Shown here in pieces: positions 6,801-11,553 of a stretch of 11,553 nt of DNA. The notes under the pieces were generated by a model. That model did not search any database. It saw only the letters and a list, made by a program, of their open reading frames with translations, and was not told the origin of the DNA. The position numbers were made by a program, and so were the translations under genes. The stretch spans positions 1-11,553 of the forward strand of contig CAKQVV010000046.1 in NCBI GenBank assembly GCA_934277845.1. The letters run 5' to 3'. The stretch comes from an uncultured Clostridia bacterium. Its GTDB lineage: Bacteria > Bacillota > Clostridia > Christensenellales > Pumilibacteraceae. How positions within the stretch are numbered: the stretch's first letter is position 1; each line of letters starts with the position of its first letter.

Positions 6801-7096
6801 TACTGCGCGCGGTGGGCGCAAGAGGCGCGGACGTGTTCGGTATCTTCTTTAACGAAAGCATGCTGATCACGCTCATCAACTGGCTGTTCGCGTCGATCGC
6901 GACCGTCGTCGGCGCGTGGCTGATAAACAACTCGCTACGCGTCAGCGGCGGCTTCTCGCTTACGCTCCTCAACGTCGGCATACGCCAGTTCGCGCTCATT
7001 CTCGCCGTCGGCATACTCGTGGCGTTCATCTCCACGTTCCTGCCCGTTCTCAGAATTTCCAGAAAACGCCCGATCGACGCAATCAGGAACAGATAA
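3869..7096 (+). CDS. MacB/FtsX-like ABC transporter, ATPase fused to permease
   Basis: This 1075-residue protein joins an ABC ATPase to an FtsX-type permease. The ATPase has Walker A GKSGSGKST (39-47), Q-loop Gln 91, signature LSGGQNQR (141-148), Walker B MIMADE (161-166) and switch His 197. A linker of about 120 residues follows. Then come TM1 (about 341-364), a very large extracytoplasmic region (about 365-940), and three C-terminal membrane helices (about 945-969, 998-1019 and 1041-1061). KREIGILRAVGA after TM2 and PIDAIR at the end are FtsX-type marks. Such type VII ABC systems use ATP to move an outside domain, exporting or displacing peptides, antibiotics or lipoproteins; the substrate here is unknown. 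The start is TTG at 3869, with AAGGAGG (3854-3860) eight bases upstream and the ABC fold beginning at residue 2. The gene stands alone, with no adjacent regulator, two-component system or fusion protein. Confidence 0.88.
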   Translation: MLEIRHVTKTYNPKKGVPVKALDDVSLKFEDKGMVFILGKSGSGKSTLLNVLGGLDRADSGEFIIKGKSSNNFTQSDFDSYRNTFIGFIFQEYNILPEFTVGANIALAMQLQGKKATSEAIGGILEEVDLAGYGNRKPNELSGGQNQRVAIARALVKNPEMIMADEPTGALDSKTGKQVFDTLKKLSEEKLVLVVSHDRDFAELYADRIIELKDGKVISDVSKTSVKPESVSEGISAVDERVLHIKKGYKLTARDLDLINEYIAKADGDTIICTDDKENVEIKKVLKINDDGNKDEFLDTKPEDVKLKEYTPADSKLVRSHLPFRNSLRIGASSLKVKPFRLVLTILLCVVAFAMFGLADTVAAYDKDTTYERSIMDSKIEGAAFTKTRFRSYDDDSKTADDDSPIVDEKRGYYDATLMGKTDVKKIEDALGIPMLAVYTGSMWGGDISFNDSIADSSKLFSENNTIYNMTLSGFSEIDRTALDKTGLKLSAGRVPSAPGEILITNFVYDQFALAGMRGGDGTGAKFTPASPREILDKKMKVKWHGNELEFTVAGVVETNFNTDKYAKHLPGAEKVEESIADMITASELEATLKYSFHTIGFVAPGSIDMLESAKTGKESAPSNSKNIGSFEYNLEFLSGSGIPMRFQYIASLSALTDSEAVVWTNGAKTNLADGELVLPFRLGDSEYNMYCSATLVDKLIGNGYYEESERTDLGNTTLGSLLDHIADRATAKGVKTDYPGKGYPDAFRTSALAWGIIADGDSDDRVSEAYREYLTNSTNDGYYGQRGGYIVNSFGGKPGYLYERDALKLIVTTENIGCGSFGETGTFDVYGPKYKHGNYKIVGYYLPTPDFSFAREWSKDTTIGSLYGSDMPAVVDDEIYTMISKNEDVYRFCIGRMPYTNASEVRQIVRFNYDTFGRVRYQLKNEVSSTLNMMDDMVETLSQVFLYVGIGFAVFAALMLFNFISVSISYKKREIGILRAVGARGADVFGIFFNESMLITLINWLFASIATVVGAWLINNSLRVSGGFSLTLLNVGIRQFALILAVGILVAFISTFLPVLRISRKRPIDAIRNR

Positions 7097-7098
7097 CG

Positions 7099-7136
7099 AT
7101 AAAGCGATGTGCGGCTGCGCCGTGTGATGTCTTTAT
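7099..7136 (+). other. Long imperfect hairpin after the first ABC fusion gene
   Basis: ATAAAG (7099-7104) pairs with CTTTAT (7131-7136), and an inner CGGC (7112-7115) pairs with GCCG (7119-7122). The stem between them is interrupted. The trailing sequence has few T bases, so it is at best a weak first terminator or a 3'-end stabilising hairpin. The clear terminator is further on, at 7242-7277. Confidence 0.3.
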
Positions 7137-7241
7137 TTCGCAAAAGTTCTATCCGAGCCGGTCGCGGGCGATATTCGCAATCCGCGCGGGTTAAAGATAA
7201 TTACCCAAAAAAATCATCGCCGCCCTTTCTGTGCGGCATCA

Positions 7242-7277
7242 AAAAAATATCGCCCTTTGACCGGGGCGATATTTTTT
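7242..7277. terminator. Bidirectional terminator between two convergent ABC genes
   Basis: The arms 7242-7256 and 7263-7277 form a 15-bp stem. The core is ATATCGCCC with GGGCGATAT, T7256-G7263 is a G-U pair at the top, and the loop is six bases. The 3' side ends in six T and the 5' side begins with seven A, so both strands carry a U tract. It serves the plus-strand fusion gene ending at 7096 and the minus-strand one ending at 7297. A weaker 5-bp hairpin (7219-7223/7233-7237), followed on the minus strand by seven T, may back it up. Confidence 0.88.
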
Positions 7278-7296
7278 AGTTATAACTTGCCTTATT

Positions 7297-10110
7297 CTAT
7301 TCCGAACGCAATGCCACGACGGGATCCTTGCGTGCCGCGGAAACCGCCGGGAACACGCCGGAAATCAGCGTGAGCGCCACCGATACCGCCACCATCATTA
7401 AGGCATAGTACCACGGAAGCACCGCTATCGTCGCGACCGGGGTAAGCCCCGCCACGACCACGTTGATGATCAGCGAACACAGGTAAGTCACGGCTATGCC
7501 GATAAGTCCCGAGGCAAATCCGATGATCGAGGTTTCGGCGATAAACAGGCGGCTGACGTCGCGTTTTCTTCCGCCCAGCGAGCGGATAACGCCTATTTCT
7601 TTTATTCTTTCCACAACCGAAACGTAAGTTATGATTGCGATCATGACCGACGAAACGACGAGCGACAGCGCGGTGAAACCGATCAGCGCGATAGTGACGA
7701 TATTGATAAACTCGCTGAGCATGTCGATAATGACGGACAGCGAATCGGTGTAGGTTATCTGCTGGCGCTCGGCGTAAGTCACATTGCGGTCGGTGTCGCC
7801 GCCGACGTAAATATCGCCGTCCTCGTTCCAGCGGTCGAGATAAGAAAGCACGTTCTGTTTATGCTCGAAGTCGACCGGGTACACGGAAATGCCGGCGGCA
7901 AGATTGCGCCCGCCCATATTATTCAGCGAAAAAGAAATCGTCCCGCTCGTCGCCGAGAACAACGTTGTTTTCCCGATATAACCGAAAACGTTGTCGTAAT
8001 CGACGTTGTTATAGTTGTACGAATAGGTGTAGATGATTCCGTAAGGCACGGGAATCGGAGTTTCGGGATCTGCCGGGTTTTCCATATAATCCACGCCGGT
8101 ATAAATCTTGTTCTCGGAAATATTCATGCCGGCGCGATTCTTTTCGGTTTCCTCCCGGACAAGCGCGGCAATTACGGAACTTGTGTTACGCTCGATGATA
8201 TATTTCGTGAGAGCCTCGGTGTAGTAAAAACCGTTCTCCATACAGCCGTAACTCGTACCGGCTTTGGGCGCGATTATACCCACGACTTTGAGATCGATGC
8301 CCTTTGTTTTGTCGTCGGCGTTCCACTTGTCCGGATCGGAAACATGCGAGTATTTGAAAGTCGCTTTACCATAGGGATTGCCGACCTTTTCGTACACCGC
8401 GTCGTTCGGGTAATAGGTGAAAACCTTGTCTTTCATAAGATCGTCATAGGTAAAACGCGGCTTGGCGAGGTCGTCGGACTCGTACGCTTCCATATTTCTG
8501 ACGTTCTCTTTGCCGAACGCGCGCACAGACGAGTCGTACACCACGTGCAGAAACTCGTCCTGCGTGTAGTAACCGAGCTGTGCCAAAAGTACGTCGGAAA
8601 GCGCGGACTGCCCGTCGAGCACGATCATTATCTCGTCCTTTTCGGTGGCGATTTTGCCGGCGAGCACGTCGTACTGCTGTTCGATATAGTCCGTCCCCGC
8701 GGGCACCTGACGAAAATCGTCGACGAGTGCGGAAACATAGGACGAGTATTTGCCGAACACCGTTTCGTTCAGCACGGAAATATACATGTTTCTTATCGCC
8801 GCGACGGACATGTTCTGCTTTTCGTCCGGCACGCTCTTTTTCATAACGAAGTCGGTATAGATATTGCCGCCGATGTCGAGATCGTAATTAAGATACACCG
8901 CCGCCGCGTCCTCTTTCGGGAGCGCGGAAACATAGTCGATATATTCTTTGGTAATGTCGTTTTTGACGATGAGTTTGTCGGCGGTTTTCGAGTAGCCCAC
9001 GAGCGTGTCTACCATGGAATTGACGTTGACGTAACCGTTCTCGCGCACAAATTTCTTCTTTTGCTCGGGCGTCATCGTGCTCATCAGCGCGCTCATATCG
9101 TACGCGCTCTCGGAAATCGTGATCGGGTTACCCGACAGCATGTCGTTCTGCATATCGGTAATATAGGTCTGCAAGCCGTAAGAGAGCGCAAGCACCAGCG
9201 AAACGCCTATTATGCCGATCGCGCCCGCGATACTGGTAAGAATCGTACGCGCCTTTTTCGTCATAAGGTTCTGTGCGCTCAGCCTAAACGCGGTGAACGG
9301 CGACATTTTCGCTTTTTCCGCGCGTTTTTTGGTCTTAACCCTATCTTTTTCTGTCGGATTCTTTTCCTTTTCGTCCGTTTTCGCAACCGCCGCCGAATAG
9401 TCGACGCGCGGCTCGTTCTCCTCTTCTTCTTTCGCGTAAGGATTGCTGTCGCCCACGACTTCTCCGTCGAGAAGGCGGATAATACGCGTGGAATACTTCC
9501 CGGCAAGTTCGGGATTGTGCGTGACCATGATGACGAGTTTTTCCTTGGCGATCTCGCGTATAAGGTCCATGATCTGCACGCTTGTGACGGTGTCGAGCGC
9601 GCCGGTCGGCTCGTCGGCAAGCAGGATTTCGGGTTCGTTGACGAGCGCACGCGCAATCGCCACGCGCTGGCACTGACCGCCGGAAAGTTGATTCGGTCGC
9701 TTGAAGTACTGCCCGGAAAGTCCCACGCGGTCGAGCGCTCTCTTTGCCCGCTCGGTGCGCTCCGTCTTGCTCACTCCCGCGATGGTCAGCGCGAGTTCGA
9801 CGTTGCCCAGCACCGTCTGATGCGGGATCAGGTTATAACTCTGAAAAATAAAACCTATGCGATGATTGCGGTACACGTCCCAGTCGCAGTCGCGGAACTT
9901 CCGCGTGCTCACGCCGTTGACGCTCACGTCGCCCGAAGTATACTTGTCCAGCCCGCCGATAATGTTGAGAAGCGTGGTTTTGCCGCAACCCGATGGACCT
10001 AAAACGGACACAAACTCGCTTTTGCGGAAATACAGCGACACGCCTTTGAGGGCGCGCACGTTCGTATCGGCAACCTTATAGTCCTTTACGACCGAAGTAA
10101 GTCCTAGCAT
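7297..10110 (-). CDS. MacB/FtsX-like ABC transporter, ATPase fused to permease
   Basis: This is a 937-residue ATPase-permease fusion of the same broad class as the 1075-residue protein next door, but quite different in sequence. ATPase motifs are Walker A GPSGCGKTT (38-46), Q-loop Gln 90, signature LSGGQCQR (142-149), Walker B ILLADE (162-167) and switch His 198. A strongly charged linker rich in Glu and Lys (about 227-268) leads to TM1 (about 288-312). An extracytoplasmic region of about 490 residues follows, then TM2-TM4 (about 804-828, 861-889 and 902-923). The coupling segment ERIKEIGVIRSLGG follows TM2, and the C-terminus has the FtsX-like DPVVALR. The ATG at 10110 has AAAGGAG (10118-10124) seven bases upstream. 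It follows recF by 34 bases on the same strand, with no terminator or clear promoter between, so cotranscription is likely. The substrate is unknown. Confidence 0.88.
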   Translation of the reverse strand: MLGLTSVVKDYKVADTNVRALKGVSLYFRKSEFVSVLGPSGCGKTTLLNIIGGLDKYTSGDVSVNGVSTRKFRDCDWDVYRNHRIGFIFQSYNLIPHQTVLGNVELALTIAGVSKTERTERAKRALDRVGLSGQYFKRPNQLSGGQCQRVAIARALVNEPEILLADEPTGALDTVTSVQIMDLIREIAKEKLVIMVTHNPELAGKYSTRIIRLLDGEVVGDSNPYAKEEEENEPRVDYSAAVAKTDEKEKNPTEKDRVKTKKRAEKAKMSPFTAFRLSAQNLMTKKARTILTSIAGAIGIIGVSLVLALSYGLQTYITDMQNDMLSGNPITISESAYDMSALMSTMTPEQKKKFVRENGYVNVNSMVDTLVGYSKTADKLIVKNDITKEYIDYVSALPKEDAAAVYLNYDLDIGGNIYTDFVMKKSVPDEKQNMSVAAIRNMYISVLNETVFGKYSSYVSALVDDFRQVPAGTDYIEQQYDVLAGKIATEKDEIMIVLDGQSALSDVLLAQLGYYTQDEFLHVVYDSSVRAFGKENVRNMEAYESDDLAKPRFTYDDLMKDKVFTYYPNDAVYEKVGNPYGKATFKYSHVSDPDKWNADDKTKGIDLKVVGIIAPKAGTSYGCMENGFYYTEALTKYIIERNTSSVIAALVREETEKNRAGMNISENKIYTGVDYMENPADPETPIPVPYGIIYTYSYNYNNVDYDNVFGYIGKTTLFSATSGTISFSLNNMGGRNLAAGISVYPVDFEHKQNVLSYLDRWNEDGDIYVGGDTDRNVTYAERQQITYTDSLSVIIDMLSEFINIVTIALIGFTALSLVVSSVMIAIITYVSVVERIKEIGVIRSLGGRKRDVSRLFIAETSIIGFASGLIGIAVTYLCSLIINVVVAGLTPVATIAVLPWYYALMMVAVSVALTLISGVFPAVSAARKDPVVALRSE

Positions 10111-10144
10111 ATTTTTGCTCCTTTACGGAAAATTTAATACGATA

Positions 10145-11239
10145 TTACGGGTTTTCGCGGGTGACGACACCGTTATCCACGCGGTAGAACGCCGCCTCGG
10201 CGAACGTTTCCCGCAGCCCTTTCTGCGCGTTGGTGCATGTGATGATCGTCTGATGCCCGGAAAGCCTTCCGATGAGTTTATCTTTGCGGGTTTCGTCGAG
10301 TTCGCTGAACACGTCGTCGAGAAGAAGCACCGGATACTCGCCCGTTTCCTCATAAAACAGATCGAGTTGCGCAAGTTTGAGGCTGAGCGCGGCGGTGCGT
10401 TGTTGTCCCTGCGAGCCGTACCTGCGAATGTCGAGATCTCCCGCGAGCACCGCCATATCGTCGGTTTGCGCGCCGACATGCGTATAGCCCTGAAAAACGT
10501 CCTTTTCGCGCGTGCTTTTCAGTTCCGAAAGAAATTTCTCCCGGATCTCGTCTTCCGTTTCTCCGTCCATGCTCTCGTACCGCAGCGTCAGGTGTTCCCT
10601 GCCGGCGGTCAGGTATTCGTGATTTTTATTCGCAAGTCCGTCGAGCCTTGCGATAAAGCCTTTCCGTGTCTTTATTATCTTTGCGCCGGAGTCCGCGAGC
10701 TGAAGATCCCACACGTCCAAAGTGTCCGCGCCGCTACCCGCTTTCAGCAAGCGGTTGCGCTGTGCGAGTATGCGGTTATATCGCGTCAGCAGGTAAAAAT
10801 ACGGTCGGGAAATCTGACTGAGCGCGATGTCGATAAAACGCCTGCGCTCGCCCGGGGCTTCCTTTATGATCGCGATCTCGTCGGGCGAGAACAGAACTAC
10901 CATGATAACGCCCATAAGTTCGCCCAGTTTCTTGACCGGCGCACCGCCGATCGCAACCCGCTTGTTTTCGCGCTTGTCGATCACGATTTCGACGCGCGAC
11001 TTACCGTACCTGCCCACGGCATCGGCACGGATTCTCGCCATGTCATCGCCCCAGCGGATAAGTTCCTTGTCGCGCGGCGTGCGCATGCTCCGCCCCACGC
11101 CGGTGAAATACACCGCTTCGAGTAAATTCGTCTTGCCCTGCGCGTTTTCCCCCGTAAACACGTTAAGCCCGGGCGAAAGATCCAGCCCGAGCGAACCGTA
11201 ATTGCGGTAATTATTCAGCGTCACGCGCGTGATATACAT
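10145..11239 (-). CDS. recF: DNA replication and repair protein RecF
   Basis: RecF (364 residues) is an SMC/ABC-like ATPase that binds gapped DNA and, with RecO and RecR, loads RecA during post-replication repair. Visible features are the N-terminal NNYRNY element (9-14), Walker A GENAQGKTN (30-38), the conserved LFSPDE (116-121) and GERRRFID (130-137), signature YGSQGQQRT (274-282), and Walker B with D-loop VLLLDDVFSELD (304-315). Length is normal. The ATG at 11239 has no recognisable ribosome binding site. A promoter-like pair sits so close that the mRNA could begin at the ATG itself. In most Firmicutes recF lies between dnaN (with an S4-domain gene) and gyrB. Here none of these is adjacent: upstream is gene-free sequence to the window edge, and downstream is an ABC exporter fusion. 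Confidence 0.96.
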   Translation of the reverse strand: MYITRVTLNNYRNYGSLGLDLSPGLNVFTGENAQGKTNLLEAVYFTGVGRSMRTPRDKELIRWGDDMARIRADAVGRYGKSRVEIVIDKRENKRVAIGGAPVKKLGELMGVIMVVLFSPDEIAIIKEAPGERRRFIDIALSQISRPYFYLLTRYNRILAQRNRLLKAGSGADTLDVWDLQLADSGAKIIKTRKGFIARLDGLANKNHEYLTAGREHLTLRYESMDGETEDEIREKFLSELKSTREKDVFQGYTHVGAQTDDMAVLAGDLDIRRYGSQGQQRTAALSLKLAQLDLFYEETGEYPVLLLDDVFSELDETRKDKLIGRLSGHQTIITCTNAQKGLRETFAEAAFYRVDNGVVTRENP

Positions 11240-11245
11240 ACCGTT

Positions 11246-11274
11246 ATTTTAACACATACCCAGCGGAAAATCAA
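11246..11274 (-). promoter_or_regulatory. Candidate promoter of recF, implying a leaderless mRNA
   Basis: On the minus strand, TTGATT (11274-11269) and TAAAAT (11251-11246) are 17 bases apart, each one or two bases from consensus. The -10 box ends six bases before the recF ATG, so the expected start site is at or next to its A (11239). The lack of a ribosome binding site before recF fits this. Confidence 0.5.
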
Positions 11275-11383
11275 CGAAAATAATGTGATAGGATCATAAG
11301 ACATTCGTTTCTCAATCCGGGCAGAACGGAAAATCAGCCCTTCCCCGTCCTGTCCGTACAAGGATTATTATCCGCTCCATGCC
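11275..11383. other. Gene-free stretch upstream of recF, nothing recognised
   Basis: The whole interval from 11240 to the window end (314 bases) holds no convincing gene on either strand. This part shows no clear hairpin, RNA gene or origin-type cluster of DnaA boxes. The remainder of the interval carries the recF promoter and two repeat-like segments, listed separately. Confidence 0.5.
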
Positions 11384-11426
11384 GGGGATTCCACGCAAAT
11401 GCTTTCGCATTTTCTCTGAATGACAG
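11384..11426. repeat. Intergenic repeat-like segment around a small hairpin
   Basis: GGGGATTCC at the left and CTCTGAATGACAG at the right flank a hairpin AAATGC-TTTC-GCATTT (11397-11412). From memory, this layout resembles a widespread bacterial intergenic repeat whose two ends read roughly GATTC and GAATGACA around a short GC-type hairpin. Only one copy is in the window, so the repeat nature is recalled rather than shown. Confidence 0.4.
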
Positions 11427-11463
11427 TTTAAAACGAAAGGTACACGTTCGATTTTTTATTTAC

Positions 11464-11514
11464 AATCCCTCAGTCGCTGACGCGCCAGCTCCCTTTACAC
11501 AAGGGAGCCTTTTT
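11464..11514 (+). repeat. Dispersed intergenic repeat with terminator-like hairpin
   Basis: AATCCCTCAGTCGCTGACG is followed by a perfect 8-bp hairpin, GCTCCCTT (11488-11495) with AAGGGAGC (11501-11508), loop TACAC, then C and five T. The pattern of CCCTCAGTC, a short variable G/C stem, then CTCCCTT and AAGGGAG matches, from memory, an abundant intergenic repeat in gut Clostridia (Oscillospiraceae and relatives). The hairpin could end plus-strand transcripts, but no plus-strand gene reads into it here. It supports a clostridial origin. Copy number cannot be seen from one window. Confidence 0.6.
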
Positions 11515-11553
11515 AGCGGTTAAAATTTTAAAATAGAGCGTATAGTTTAACTG

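Noticed and set aside
7861..10002. A 713-codon open frame on the plus strand opposite the second ABC fusion gene
   Set aside because: It is fully antisense to a gene with intact ATPase motifs. The predicted protein is rich in Arg, His and Val with no family resemblance, as expected from GC-biased third codon positions.
10173..10181. TTATCCACG, one base from a DnaA box
   Set aside because: It is a single copy inside the recF coding sequence, with no cluster or AT-rich unwinding region, so it is not evidence of a replication origin.
10115..11125. A 336-codon plus-strand open frame opposite recF
   Set aside because: It is antisense to recF, which carries all its family motifs.
11434..11460. 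CGAA/TTCG mini-hairpin followed by a T run, as a terminator
   Set aside because: The stem is only four base pairs with a long loop, too weak to support, although its left part echoes the metQ terminator arm.

Overview
The window looks like a chromosomal piece of an uncultured clostridial (Firmicutes) bacterium. The evidence is strong AAGGAGG-type ribosome binding sites, sigma-A promoters close to consensus, GTG and TTG starts, many hairpin-plus-U terminators, a lipoprotein-type MetQ, and a right-hand intergenic repeat of a kind I recall from gut Clostridia. GC content appears moderate, with a GC-rich third codon position that creates long false antisense reading frames. I cannot place it to genus.

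Layout. 1-60: a terminator for a gene left of the window. 174-2990: a methionine-uptake operon, metN-metI-metQ, with a perfect TTGACA-17-TATAAT promoter. Before metN lies a 29-residue reading frame with seven methionines, then an intrinsic terminator. 3013-3736: rsmG (16S rRNA m7G527 methyltransferase) on the minus strand with its own promoter. 3803-7096: a 1075-residue ATPase-permease fusion of the MacB/FtsX-like class on the plus strand. 7242-7277: a bidirectional terminator. 7297-11274: on the minus strand, recF followed after 34 bases by a second ATPase-permease fusion (937 residues). 11240-11553: gene-free, with the recF promoter and two intergenic repeat-like segments.

The main discovery candidate is the metNIQ leader. 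A strong promoter starts transcription about 15 bases before a Met-rich leader peptide. The stop codon of that peptide sits in an RNA segment that can pair either backward with the Met-codon region or forward with the 5' arm of the terminator. This is the textbook architecture of ribosome-mediated transcription attenuation, here apparently sensing methionine (charged tRNA-Met). Methionine genes in Firmicutes are usually controlled by SAM riboswitches or tRNA-Met T-boxes, and I see neither here. Together with the methionine-binding C-terminal domain on MetN, uptake would be controlled at both synthesis and activity.

Other points: recF may be translated from a leaderless mRNA and lies outside its usual dnaA-dnaN-recF-gyrB context, in an apparent operon with an exporter. 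Both ABC fusions have unusually large predicted extracytoplasmic regions. Two terminators with related stems flank the methionine operon.
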